Positions 48,664-60,839 of a stretch of 64,000 nucleotides of DNA are shown here, one piece after another. The notes below the pieces were generated by a model, which was not told the DNA's origin, did not search any database, and worked only from the letters and a program-made list of their open reading frames with translations. The DNA comes from Oscheius sp. JU75 (lineage: Eukaryota > Nematoda > Chromadorea > Rhabditida > Rhabditidae). The translations under genes were made by a program, and so were the position numbers. The number at the start of each line of letters is the position of its first letter. Positions within the stretch are counted from its first letter, which is position 1. The DNA is taken from contig JASJZC010000005.1 in NCBI GenBank assembly GCA_037178855.1, positions 7,502,001-7,566,000 on the forward strand. The letters are read 5' to 3'.

Positions 48664-50200
48664 ATGTCCATGGCACTTCCTATTATTTTGCTAAGTCTCA
48701 TTATTAAAGTTTCTTCTCAGGCTGACACGTTTACAAATGGTAAGAAGTACGAGTTGTCATATAAGTGTTTTCAAGATACTCTCCTCAACAATTATTTCAA
48801 CGTAACTACTCGTTTGATCAATGATCTACTTACTGGCTACGATAGGAGGCTGCCAGCACTGTACGTTGCTCGTTAGTTTGACTTTATAGGAAGATGTGAG
48901 GACTGTTTGCAGCAACCACCTCCTTGCAATTAACAACTACGGCAGTTTCTATTACGCTGAGCTACTTTAAGCTCCTCCATCTTGTGAGTTTTTGCATCAT
49001 AGAAACAGAGTGTTTCAGGATCAAGAGCAGCAGAGTGTATCAATCGTCGTCGACTTGTACTATGTAAGTAGCTTTTGTCGCTAAACTGGTCTCAGATGTG
49101 GACAGACGTCCGTCTAATATGGAACCCTTCGAACTACGATGGTGTGGATAACTTCTATATTAACGCCAAGGACAGTCTCTGGATTCCTGATGTCATTCCT
49201 TACGACTCGTGACCATGATTTTGATAACAGCATTAATAGACATTTCAGGCACGAGGTCACCGAAGTTATGCCAGAAAATCAACAGTTTTTGTACGTTTTC
49301 AACAACGGCACGGTCACCTACTACCGTACCCTCCTCCTTACGTTTGTATGCCGCTTACAGGTTGTTTTTAACGGCTACTGGTAATTCATATTTTAGCTTA
49401 AAAATTTCCCTTTCGACACACAAGTATGCCCGCTTCGAATTGGTTCTCTAAACTTTCCCGTCGGTCAGCTGCAAATTGTCGGGGGAATTGGCTTTCGTGC
49501 GGATCCTAATGAAGCTTTGGGTCTTTTAAATGAAGAATAAGGTCTTTTCTTTAGAAACAAGGAAACGGTGAATGGACCATACTCGACGTAACACTTAAAA
49601 ATGATTTGGACAACGACAATGGCGTTTCGTTTCACGTCGTTATTTACAACTTCACGCTTAAAAGGAGCACGACTTACTACGTAGTGATGATGATAGTTCC
49701 CTCGTTCATTCTTACCCTCCTCTGTGTTATTGGTCTTTTTTGGGAGAAGGTACACGAAGAAAGTTATATGGACAGAGTGAGTGAGTACTGTCACAACTTT
49801 TAGTTTTGTAGTTAAACCTTGGGTTTGCTGCCATCTTGGCGATGATGTTTGTACTTCAAATGGTGACCCAGGACATGCCCAAGATCGATCAAATTGACAG
49901 CTTATGTATGTTTTTTGTTCTTTGACCTAACTAGTTTTCAGCCGTTTACTTGATAGTAAACTTGGGTCTCATCACCCTTGCTAGTGTCATTGTTATCAGC
50001 ATGGGCAAGTGCAGCAAGATATGGGAAACGTCTACAGAGAAGAAGCGGTTCGATGAAAAGAAAGTTGCATTGCCAGTGCTAATCTGACAATTTTCAGGGG
50101 ATGGAACTGCTTTAATGTGTTGAGGAGGTCTATGAGTACACTTCTCGCAGTACTATTCTCATTGGCCACTATCGTTAACCTGATTCTCCTTTTCGTTTAA
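48664..50200 (+). CDS. Cys-loop ligand-gated ion channel subunit (lgc-type), copy 2
   Basis: This tandem paralogue of the gene at 46861 has the same exon plan. The chosen start gives a signal peptide (MSMALPIILLSLIIKVSSQ); an in-frame ATG at 48586 is possible but would bury it. Landmarks: MWTDVRLIWNP, LWIPDVIPYDS, Cys-loop CRLQ...FPFDTQVC, M1 (YVVMMIVPSFILTLLCVIG), M2, M3, and M4 (MSTLLAVLFSLATIVNLILL). The donor equivalent to copy 1's GTAAGG has decayed: the only frame-preserving reading is a GC-AG intron, 49514-49554, with a poor GCTTTG donor. The M3-M4 junction is again unresolved. It could be functional with weak splicing or beginning to decay. Confidence 0.7.
49815..50005 (+). repeat. 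Near-identical tract shared with 48096-48286 (gene conversion)
   Basis: Second copy of the 191-base tract with three mismatches, including an intron that is otherwise identical. Confidence 0.85.
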
Positions 50201-50338
50201 ATGCTAGATAAGGAAAGGATCAGACGAAAATTTCATAGCAGTACTTCACGACAGTTCATAAACATATTCTGCGATTTTTATTACAACTTTATGAGATCCG
50301 TCAACTCGAAAATCGTACCCATATTCAATTTCACAGTA

Positions 50339-52761
50339 TCAATGAGCTGTCGTTCCATTTGAAACTGTATTAATCTGTCGACTGTGTCGTCTGATGAGTC
50401 TCATCTCCGTCCCATCAGCCCCTTCTCTCATCTGAGGCAGACTTTGACTCTGATTCCGAGCTTCTTCTCGTAACTGTTGCTGTGTTGAAGCTAGTCTCCT
50501 ACGCCTCTCTGCTCCTTTTCTCGCTTTCCCTCTCCATCGGATCATAACAAGGAGGAGAGATGATATTTCTCTTGAATAACTGCTTTTGAGAAGAGAAGTG
50601 GTTCTTACTCAGCAGTGAGTTTCCTCTCCTGAGAGTACTGTTGAATGTTCTGTCCTGCCAGACCATGCTCTCTCAAATCCGCTCCCAACTCTTCTTCATA
50701 CCGAGACAGTCTCAGCCCGATTGGTGAGTGTTGTAATATCTGCAAGATTTGATAGGTTGTACGTGAGACTCTTACATAAAGAATGACAAAAGCCGAAACT
50801 GCAGCAAAGCCACCGATGACAGTTGTCGCTACAATCTGTAGAAACAGTAGTTCTATTCCTTTCTCCAGATCATAGATGAGGCCAAGAAGATTGTTTTCGT
50901 TGGTCACCTAAGTCGGGTATGTGAACTTGCTTGTGACAGTACTACCGAATGACTCTCGAGTCCGAAATGAGGATTGAGGAAAATTGCTGGAGCTATCATT
51001 CCCCAGCATGCCCCGACAACATGAACAGGGATAATTCCTACGGGGTCATCGATCTGGAAATTTGTTACTACTTTTGATGCCAAGAGCCCGTCTAACATCT
51101 TTCTGGCCTCCAGTTCATCTCGGAAGTTCCGAAGCCTTTCGCTTACAATCCCATCTGCATGGCTCAGTGCAACCAAAAATTAGGTTTTCTACTCCCTGAC
51201 GGAGCTCGTGACAAAACAGAAATATACCTGAACTGCTTCCAGAATCGGGTAGGTTAAGAGAGCCAATGCTGACCCTATTCCACCGATTGCAATGGCTTGC
51301 CAAGGTACATAGAACAGACAGCCGGCTGTCGAGGAAACCAATGATGCCAAGAGCCCGTCTATCATCATATCCACTTGGATTTTTTTCGTCGAGACCTGAT
51401 AAACACAATGAAATGTATTCGGGACATCACTGACCTTGGTTATCACCAGGGCAACGATTCCTCCACCGACCGAGGCCAAGATTGTTCCCACCGCGGAGCT
51501 GAAAACACTCCGTTTTTGGTGAAGACATTTCGAAGTGTACGAGAACTATACTCACCGTATTCCTTCTGTCCACTGATAAATGGAAACAGCGTAGTTGGAG
51601 GCTGTGTTGAAGGCAAGCCATCCCCACCAGATCATGGTAAAACCAAGGAGGGCTTTGGTGGGGTCACTGAGTTTCTTCTTGTTCTTTTTCACAAAACGAT
51701 CTCTCCTGGGCCGGAGGTAGACTGTTGCTACTAGACCAGCAATGCCACCCACTAGATGAACCTGAATTGGCATTGGACTCTTTCATATAAGATGAGCAAA
51801 AGAAACTTTTGGAAAACGGCAGAAGTATTATTGAACGAGATTAGGAGAAGCGCTTTTGCAACATTGGACGCGATGCTAACCAGATTTACACTCTTACGAG
51901 ATCTTTTGGAAAAATATCCCAGAAACAGGCAAAATGTCAGAAGACATGCAGACAGGTCCCCTTTATGTCTGTTTGTTCCGGTTTCTGTCAACTTGATAGA
52001 TTGTATTGTTTTGGTATGATGGAATAGGAAGCCTACCGCCGAGCACCCAGCAGAATCCACAACACCCATAGTCCTGAAAACGCCCTGCTTCCCCCATATC
52101 CAGTGACCAGCTATCGAATGAACCAATGTAATAAAGAAGGAGACAAAACAGTGCGACTGCAGGTGTATTCGTTCAGCCATTCCAGCTGAAAAGAAAGGTA
52201 ATCAGCAAAGCAACAAAGCTTGAAGCAAACCTGATACAATGGTCGAAGTTGTCGTCGCGAAGCTCATTTGAAATATGAACAAGGCATTCTTCTGGCTTCT
52301 CTAGACATTATCATTATAACATATGAGGATTCACAACCTCTGTCTCATTTAAATAGGTGTACCGTTCCGGATCGAAGAAGTAATCAGTTGTTCCATAGAA
52401 TGGATTCGTGGAATTGTCGACGTCTGTGTCTCCAAATGTGAGACCGAAACCGAACATCCAGTAAGCAAGACCTTAACACTGACTGACTGACCAAGGATAT
52501 CAGTGGCAGTACCTCCAAAAATAACGTCGACCACATTTTTCACCATGACGTTGACTTCATCTTTTGCTGAAACTCTTCCAGACTCGAGAAGCCCAAAGCC
52601 TTAACACAACTGTTACCAGTGGCTTTGACAGACAGAGATCTCTATTTTTGTATGGCTACCCACTAACCTGCTGTCATCGTGAAAATAGTAAAAGAGCTCG
52701 CAGACATCCAGACGGCATCGTCCATGAACGTCTGTTCCACGCTATGAGCTCCGTGCGCCAT
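50339..52761 (-). CDS. Ammonium transporter (Amt/MEP/Rh family)
   Basis: About eleven exons begin at the ATG at 52761 (MAHGAHSVEQTFMDDAVW) and end at 50339. Family blocks in order: NVMVKNVVDVIFGG, YWMFGFGLTFGD, an FQMSFATTTSTIVSG helix with AGMAER, HSIAGHWIWG, VHLVGGIAGLVATV (first pore histidine), LGFTMIWWGWLAFNT, SVGGGIVAL, DDPVGIIPVHVVGACWGM (second pore histidine) and a last helix (VIGGFAAVSAFVILY). The cytoplasmic tail is long, Arg/Gln-rich and less conserved. Both pore histidines are present, so it should move ammonium/ammonia across a membrane. One intron holds a 20-base copy of a neighbouring exon (see findings). It is convergent with the channel gene ending at 50200. Confidence 0.9.
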
Positions 52762-55700
52762 GATAGAGGGGCGGAGTCGACGGCTGAACTACTCGTGTGT
52801 CTTATTAATTTACTGAATATGATTGGTTTGAAGAGTCTGGTGAGAAAAGTTAAAGAGCACTTGTTTGCGTCCCTATGACTGTATAACTGGCTGCACAGCT
52901 GTGCGGAACTGTTCCTATCAGTGAATTGCGAATTTATGGAAAGAAGACAAGAACACAAAACACTTAGTAGAGAGTAGAGCTTTTTTCTTGGAATGAACAA
53001 GGCTTTTAACCTATGAAGTATGACCACAAGAAAACAGTGAGTACAGATTATAGCTTTTCAAGATGATAGGCAAGCCGGATAATCTGGACATCGAATACTT
53101 TGCTCGAAAGTATTTGTCAATGAAGTATTTTGGGAGTGATTGGGAGTTCTTGATGATTTTTTGCCCATCTGCGGTATACACAAATTCATAGAACCTTTAG
53201 GAATTCGTGTCTCCTCAGCATGTGAACAGTTGTTCTATAACGTTGAAACTTAGCTTCTGAATCTAATGACAACTATAAATTATCCTCCCGTTCGGATTTC
53301 TTTGATACTGTCTGGTTTTAATTGGTTTTCAAAACTTAATTACAGTCAGTTTTTTCCAAATACAATTATCGTCAAAGCCAGGTGAAAGAGTAATCCTTTT
53401 TGCAACTATTTGGTTTGAAGTGCAAGGGCGGCAACAAAACAAAGGGAGGGGAAAGAAGAAAAAGGAGTTTGCCTAGAGAGAGGTTTCCCAATCCATTTAT
53501 CTATGATTATTGCCACGTGGCAGATGCAAATGAATGGTTTCCGGTGTAGTTGTCGATCACAAAGGTGCTGTCATGGAGACCGGACGCGGTTGATCAATGG
53601 CATGAGAGCCATTCCGGTGGCCAGAAAAAAACTGAGGGAATGTGGCCGTGTTTGGAAAGGAAAGGATTTCATCAAGGATAGTAGACGTTTCCGGATTGTA
53701 TGTAAATGTGGGACTTCTAAAGAGGGTCTTCCATACTCACGGAATCAACTGATCACGAGTCAGTTCGAGAATCATAGCGTGAAAACTGAACTTCTTTGCC
53801 AAAGAGTTTTGCTTCTTTAATTTGAATTGCGTGTTTCTGCAATTATCTTCTTTACCATTAGAAAAGTGTGGGTGGGCCACCTATCTGACAATGACGAGGG
53901 AGAATGATAAGCTTTACGGTAATGTGTGGGATGGAGACAAGCGAGAGTCCGCCGGAAACGACAATCAGTTGAAATCATTTTCTAACCAGAAGTTGTTTTC
54001 CTCTGATAAATCAAACGCTAATTTTACACTTACCCCTTTCAGACGTTGTGTCTAATAGTAGGCTCTTCTTTACTACATAACAAACATTGTTTTCCCAACA
54101 GATGCGAAGAAAACGAGGTACAGTTTCGCGAGTTCTGTTATTTCTATTACAGTAGTTTTCTTAGAGTCCAAAACTAGGAACAATAAAAAAAAGTACTCGC
54201 AATAGAAATCTTCAGCAGACAGACATGTTAGCAACTATAAAAACGGTGCTATCCATATATTCTCATGTTCTCTGCACTTTATGCAATTTCCAATTGAGCT
54301 CTGCTTCTCGATCTCTCGCCTCTCTCCAAAGATAACTCATCCCTTATTACTTGTGTCACTTCTCTCTAGTGTTTTCAAACAGTTCAACTGACTGTTAAAT
54401 TTAAAACCGTAATAAGCAGCTAGTTGCTTTGATTTATACTAAATACCGTCAAGAGTTTAGCTGTGGCTGATGTGGCGTTAACTACAGAAATGAGATAAGG
54501 CTGTTCTGTCAATGCGTTTCTTTCCAACAGATACGCCGTATTTCGTAAGGTGAGCAAGATGGTACCACCTTTTGAAAGGAATTCAAATTCGTTTCGGTGT
54601 AACGCTTCAATGGAGGCATGCTTCCTTACACTATTAGCGTAATCCTATTATAGAACGTACAAAATGAGGTTAAGTTGCATAGTAAGAGTTAGTATCATAT
54701 CTTCCACCTACATTTGAATTTATATGACTGCACTACGTCCCTCGTTCATACCTTTCTATTGCAGTTACTGCTGAGAGCGGAGATATTTCGTGAGCCGTTG
54801 TCAATGGCACGACGCCCTGTCATTTCAGACAGTTCTCACGGTCCGAAATAGGATTATTGCCAACGATCCACCTCCGTCTTTTATTACTAATCTTCTTGTC
54901 ATATATATTTGCCAGCCGGGCAACGATCTTCGACCAAACACACTGACCCGCAGTGTCGACGTCGTTGATATCATATCATTTGTTTGTGTTTGTAACACAG
55001 ACGTCGAGACACACAATCCATTTCTCGCTCAACTCATTGATTGTCGTGAAAGTCTCCCGATTTCTCACAAATAACAAACCAACAGACCCTTTCAAATTTC
55101 AGTTCTTCGTCAGAAGGATACGGTAGAAATTAGTATTTTTCGGTGAATTCCGATCCCTTGACCTACAATTGTTCTTTTGCCTCATACTTAAACGTCGTTG
55201 TTACCGAGCCTTGGTTTCAAGTTGCTTCTGATTGACTGTTAGCCAAAGTTCCACAGATTTTGTCGTGTTAGTTATATCGGGAAATGTCAATCAAAATTCA
55301 CTGTACTTATCTCTCGTTTCAAAACTGTCTCCTATCAACTACCCTCTACAGTACAGTGATTTCAAAAGTACATCAGCTTCGATAAATTGAACTAAAAAAG
55401 ACATCTTTTCTCCGCTTGCCTATTATTTCACAAAAGGCTATGAAAAACAAAGTCATTTGATCACCTTGTGGTAAAGGCGCGTCCTTATCACCAGATCCGC
55501 CTCAGAGACATGAGTAAGCTGTCTTTCTCTCTCGATGGCGTCTCTTTGCACAGTGACTAGGAAAAGGAATCCTCACTGTCATCATGTATAATTTCAGTGC
55601 CCGAAACAGTATAAGGGGACCCTTTGGGGAGGCTGACGTGTTCTCCACACACTTTCTTATCAATTGATCGTCTTGCAAAGGGAGAAGACGACACTCTCAC

Positions 55701-55772
55701 CCTGGACTGACGGCCGTTTCTCATCGACACACTTGTTAGACGTTAAACATCACGAACTTTTCTTGGAACACA
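52762..55772. other. 3-kb gene-free region between amt and bZIP genes
   Basis: The genes on either side diverge, so this probably contains both promoters. Reading frames at 53503-53820, 53822-54055 and 54790-55074 have no domain, signal peptide or splice continuity and are not called. AT-rich overall. Confidence 0.5.
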
Positions 55773-57133
55773 ATGGCTGTGAGTTCTGTTTTATTTCTAA
55801 AATATAGAGTTTCAGGAAACAGAGACGGCTAGCCCTTCCGTGATCAAAAGACAGCAATCTGAAGAGGCGACCTCATCGGATGTTCTTGTTGTTGACAACG
55901 ATGATTCCGGTCCTTTGGACTCAAAGGTACGGTAGATTTCAGCCAGAAAGACGTCGCGTAATCTATTTCTCTCTGTCTTATCAGGTTAGCTGTGTTTGTC
56001 CTCTAACACGGGTCTCTCACCAGTAGTCCACGTTTACAGGACTCTTGAGAAAGAAAGATTAGTTGAAAATATTCATTTTTAGAGCAAATTGAAACAAACA
56101 CCTGAAGACAAGAGGAAACGGAATTATATCGCTGTGAGAAAGCACCGTCAACAGCTGAAGAACACGTTGGAGCAGTGTCCAATCGTATGTTTTAGATTTT
56201 TCCACAGGATATGAGTCTTGCCATGTTTCCTGTCTCGACGACAAGCTGATCAAACAGAAACGATCCAAATGGCACATTTAGAACCTATCTGATAAGGTTG
56301 AGAAATGTTGACAACTTGAATTTTACACCTTTTCGCGACCGCGACAACAAGGTTGATTGTACACATCATCGTTTAAAATTGACGCAACTTTTGGGTCTCT
56401 TTCAAAGTTATGATATCAGAGATATCAGAGTTTCATAAAAACCTATATTCTCAGGAATTGGTGGAATTGAAGAAGCAGCTCGAGGAATTGAAAGTTGCGG
56501 AAGCAGAAACACTGGACAAGGTTTGCAAACATTTGGTCTGGCAACATTACTCTTTTCCAGAGACATGACTTTTTTGAAATTGTTAAACAATGTAAGCTGC
56601 GAATGAAGGATGCACATCCTGGTAACTTCTGAAGGAAATCATTTGCAAGTCATCATATTTCAGACTCATCGGCATCCCACACGTACGATCGAAGTCTGAA
56701 CGACTCACCAGAAGAAGCAGAATTTCGAAGAAAGAATACCTTTAAACGACCAAAAAGAGTCTTCGGTGACAATCTTCAGGATTTTGTCCCACAGAATCCA
56801 ATGACCATATCTCCTGTCTGGAACTTCCAGTCACCCCTATTCCCTCAGAATCTTATAACTCCCAGTCTTACTCCGGGTTTCATTAACAACTTTGTCACCC
56901 CTCCCTTCTTTACAAATCCTTTTCTTAACCAGTTGTTAGTGCCGAGCACCCCAGCCACTCCAATGCAATCTCCTGTAACTCTTCAGCCGACTATGATGGC
57001 GGTTACACCGGAACAAATACAAGGAATGATGGTTCCGGACACATTGCATGCTACTGTCAGAACCGCTCCGATTAATTTCACCCAGGATACTATTGAATCT
57101 TTGTGGAAGCTCCATAATGAACAGTGGAAATGA
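55773..57133 (+). CDS. bZIP transcription factor, C/EBP-like basic region
   Basis: Six exons (55773-55778, 55816-55926, 56083-56184, 56455-56520, 56561-56621, 56664-57133) give 271 residues in a closed frame. The basic region KRKRNYIAVRKHRQQLK has the C/EBP-type N-x-I-A-V-R-K core, though the usual Ser after Lys is His. A short zipper (ELVELKKQLEELK) continues into charged helices. The last 155 residues are Pro/Asn/Thr-rich (repeated FxNP, TPxxxP) and may be a transactivation region. C/EBP homologues in C. elegans act in stress and neuronal repair pathways; which one this corresponds to is not clear. The first coding exon is only six bases. Confidence 0.8.
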
Positions 57134-57359
57134 GAGAAATTTGCACATAGCTGTCTGATAACGACTGTTTACCAGGGTGCGGTAAAATGGGGCTCTGATA
57201 AGAGATGCCAAGCCCAATGTACAGCAGATCGGGAACTTTCTGAAAGGGAGAATGGCGGCACAAAATACAACAGAATTTTGAGAGACTAGTACCGAAAACA
57301 ATTATTGTCAAAGACACTGCTTGGACAGCTAGACAGAGTCGTTTTATTTTCATTTCCCA

Positions 57360-58146
57360 CTACCCAAGCAAGTTCGACTTTGTGTATCCATAACAATCGT
57401 AGGTGGTGAAGTCAACAATCGGCTTGGAACCATCTAGAGCACATTTCATCGCAGCAGGGTTGTTCACTTTCTGTAATCATCTTTTTTTTTACATGAATGA
57501 ATTAACCTTGGCTATGGCGATGCAAAGCTGGTTAATCTTCGGTCTGTGGTACCTCCTGTTAATCATCTGGTAGCCACTGTTCAAGATTTCATCCTTACTC
57601 TTGCCACTTTTCTTGGCGGCAGTGAAGTTTGTCATCATCTGAAGTTTTCATCGTTTTGAACTTATAAAATTTTACGTTTGAGTAGAAAGGATTGAGCTCG
57701 GGAGCGAGGACACTGGCAGCAGAAGCACTAAATGTGGCCATAGAAGATCCAACCTTTGTGAAGCAACCGCCCACTTAAAATAGGTTATTTCTCGAAGATT
57801 TGTCTAAACCCACTAGTGGTCACTAACATTCCCCATCCTAACACCGTGCCTGCACCAACAGCAGAAGTCAAGCAGGCAGTGGCAGCTGAAACTTTTGACC
57901 CTTTCTGAAGTTATCACCTACGAGCAGTCAGACCAGCAGCCGGGGTCTGTTTGGGAAAGAACTCTGGCTGGATGCAACTTGTGAACTGAAAAAGAACGTA
58001 CTGCATGTTCAAATCCCATTGCCTACATTAGCCACTTGACCAAATGTAGCTCCAGTTATTCCAAGAACGATGAATCTGTTGTCAGTGTAGTTCTTGGCCG
58101 GTATAGCAGCATAGCAGATGGAAAACAAAGTAAAAAATACTATCAT
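57360..58146 (-). CDS. Nematode-type secreted or membrane protein of unknown function
   Basis: About six exons join on the minus strand. The start at 58146 gives a signal peptide (MIVFFTLFSICYAA) and follows a CCTCAG that could be a trans-splice site; an upstream ATG at 58239 is also in frame. The mature part is Ala/Gly/Ser-rich with hydrophobic helices (LTSAVGAGTVLGWGMLVTT, SSMATFSASAASVLAPEL). It ends in a conserved-looking segment with MINRRYHRPKINQLC and spaced cysteines. I do not recognise the family. A degenerate paralogue follows at 58332. Confidence 0.6.
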
Positions 58147-58331
58147 GCAGAACTGAGGGTGCGAGAGAGCAACTGTCGACCATTTAGAGAAACGGATTAT
58201 CTTCATTAAAAATGATCCATGAACGACAAACGCGACCATTTTGGATTTTGAACTGTGAGATTCGATGTGATTATGTCACATGGCTTGCAAGGCCACAGAA
58301 TAACAGTTACGTCAATGAGTTTATGAACAGT

Positions 58332-59114
58332 CTACTTTGTGTAAACACCCAACATACTTGACTTGGTGTACTCCGCATAAGGATAGACGGTAAAGTAGAA
58401 GATCGTCTTGAAGTTGTTAATCCGCACGCCATCTGAGTTGTAAAGTTGACAGCCTGAGAGGTCATCTTTAGCTAACACCAATCGAATCACCTTAGTCAGT
58501 TGGATACACAAGGCATTAATTTTAGTTCGGTAGTAACGATTGTTAATAGCCTTGTAAGCAGAATTCAAAACTGCCTCTTCTGCTAGTCCTTGAGCTTTTA
58601 GAGTGGTGAAGTTGAACATCATCTGACAGTAAGTAAGTAAAACACAGTACCGGAGTGAGCTCACTGTGTCGTAAAACCCTCCAAACTCTGGCTCGAGAGC
58701 AGCAATGGCTGTTGCTAGAAAGGTAGTGAGCGAAGAAGCACATCCGGAAAGACAGGTGTTTATTGAAAAGAATGTTTCAGATGCGAGAAAAAGAAAATTT
58801 AAGTCTCTACTTTGAGCGGCAATCGCTGCCCAAGAAGATACAGTAAGGTCTCCAACTGCAGAAGTACCGCAGTACATGGCGGATAAAAGAATCCACAACA
58901 AAAAGATCGAATTTTCACGTGTCATCAGAGTAGTAGCACTTGATTGTAGACTTGAGACTGAATACAAACCCAGAAGGTGTCAATCTAAATGATTGTAGCC
59001 CCAACCATTCCCAGATTCACGATGTGTTGGTCGGTTTTGTTTTTTGCTGGGATATCAGAAGGCGGCGAAGATCAGTTGTAGGAGCCACATTGTAGAGACG
59101 GTATGTAGAATCAT
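58332..59114 (-). pseudogene. Degenerate paralogue of the gene at 57360
   Basis: The 3' part aligns well (SSLTTFLATAIAALEPEF, AINNRYYRTKINALC) and an intron at the position used in the neighbour (GTGAGC...CAG) is kept. At the 5' end the signal peptide (MWLLQLIFAAF) and the mature start (IPAKNKTDQHIV) are in different frames, and an in-frame TAG follows GMVGATII. The open stretch 58332-58967 is long only because its introns are multiples of three. Most likely a pseudogene. Confidence 0.5.
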
Positions 59115-59556
59115 TTTGAACCAGACTATAAAGTTAAATAGATTGTCCAGATTACTGCAACTGAACTGTTGCTGATCTGGCTTGTTCTCGATGTGTACAA
59201 AGGTGCAAGCAGAGCTCATTTCTGGTAAAACTGTCGGAACTGTGCTTCAAAAAGTAAGGCCAGAAGAATCTGTTGCATCAAACTGTCGAAGCTGTGAGCT
59301 TGGCCATGTACAGAGGGCTTTGAAACGAATCTGTAAGGAGCCATCTCTTAACTATCGATCCTTTCTGATAACAGAATCGCTGTAGTTTTGCTCAATTGAA
59401 CTTTTGCTCTTGCTCTCCAGCAATAAGCCAGAGAACAACAAATTCTTCGAGTCAATTGCACTCATGAACAGTGGAAACAACACGCTCATAATCAAGTTAT
59501 GTGCGTTCAACCTCTTTCCAACAATATTTTCCCCGCTATTCGCATCTCCAGGCAAG
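59115..59556. other. Gap before the srh/sri-type receptor
   Basis: 442 nt. Frames starting at 59182 and 59404 are open but show no motif. The second runs in frame into the receptor and could extend its N-terminus, but the TCTCCAG just before 59557 favours a start there. Confidence 0.4.
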
Positions 59557-60839
59557 ATGATCGACTGTCCCGAGTTCGACTACGACTATGAGAGAAGCCA
59601 TGCTGCCTATTTCTGGACCATAAAGGGGCTTTTCGCAGCCTGCTGTATCATCAATCCCTACGTTATGTACTGTATTGTATTCCGTTCCCCGAATCAAAAA
59701 AAGATATATCGTTGGGCTCTGCTCTTTCATCAGATTACGGCCTTTCTAGCAGATATTTGGGTGAGTGGTGGCAATTCAAAACTGATCCCAGTTTTCAGAT
59801 CAACTTCTTTGTCCAGGGAACAATGTTCTTGCCTTTTCCAGCCGGATTTCAAACTGGTCCCGCTCAACTTGGTATGAATTCTCTCCAATCCTTCGCCATG
59901 GTCGTTTTTCTCGTAATGGTAGAAGACTGCTCCGTATGTCTTCTCTTCCTAGCCAGATATCTCATCGTTTGCGGACAGGATAAATTTCAATTGAAATGGA
60001 TGTGGCTCATTGTTTTTGGAGCATTCGGGTGCCTCCTGAGCCTGTATGTACCGTGGACACTGAGTACCAATACCTCGGAAATCATCGCCTACTATAAGGA
60101 GGTATCAGTGTTCTCTCCTATTATTAATCAAACTTATATCAATTTCCTCGTGGTAATGTGGGAAGAGGAATTTATGTGGATATCACATTAACTTCTAATA
60201 GAGAAAAAAAAGTTTAATTTACACAATGTGATAGACGACAGCGGAAAAGAGTAGAGAAAAAGAGTGCCCACATACCATCAGTGCCTCACAGTGAGTACAT
60301 TCCATTTTCAGAGATACAGCTGCTTCACAGACAAGCTCTTGTCGTTGTCCAACTTTGTCATTGCTGATCGCGGAGAAGTCTTGACTCATCTCATTTCACT
60401 GGCCTTCCCCGGAATGTTCGTTCTCTTCTTGGTTTTGATTTCACTCACCATTGCCAGCGTCCGCTCAATCAAAGTCAACACAATGTCTGCCAATCTGAAA
60501 AGACTACAGCAAAAGTTTCTCGCCCAACTTGTTCTACAAACAGCTGTCCCCTTTGCTATTGTGGCTATTCCTCTAGCCATTGAGATTTATATTGTCGTGA
60601 CTGAAACCTTCGGATACCCATGTAAGTGGGAAATTTGTACTTTGACAATAGTTTCAGGGCTCAACGACATCGTCATGGCCACATTCTCCACGTTCAGCAT
60701 CACAAGCGGAATCGTTCTGATCGTCATGAATCCATCCTATTACAATTGGAAGCATTGGAAGGCAGAAAAGGAGACCAGTTTTACCCGACGAGGGTCCATG
60801 AGACGCCAATCAAAAGTCACTCCTATGGCTTTTTCATAA
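59557..60839 (+). CDS. srh/sri-type chemoreceptor GPCR (Str superfamily)
   Basis: Four main exons encode seven helices: TIKGLFAACCIINPYVMYCIV (TM1), IYRWALLFHQITAFLADIW (TM2), the diagnostic LPFPAGFQTGP loop, LQSFAMVVFLVMVEDCSVCLLFLARY (TM3), WMWLIVFGAFGCLLSLYV (TM4), HLISLAFPGMFVLFLVLISL (TM5), LVLQTAVPFAIVAIPLAIEI (TM6) and DIVMATFSTFSITSGIVLIV (TM7) with MNPSYY after it. The FPxPAGxxxG and Q-x8-P-x5-P patterns are typical of Srh/Sri receptors. An intron of about 200 nt follows KEV near 60105. Likely a functional chemosensory receptor. Confidence 0.75.

Noticed and set aside
53503-53820. 105-codon reading frame between amt and bZIP genes
   Set aside because: Cysteines are scattered without a pattern, and there is no signal peptide or splice context; treated as random.
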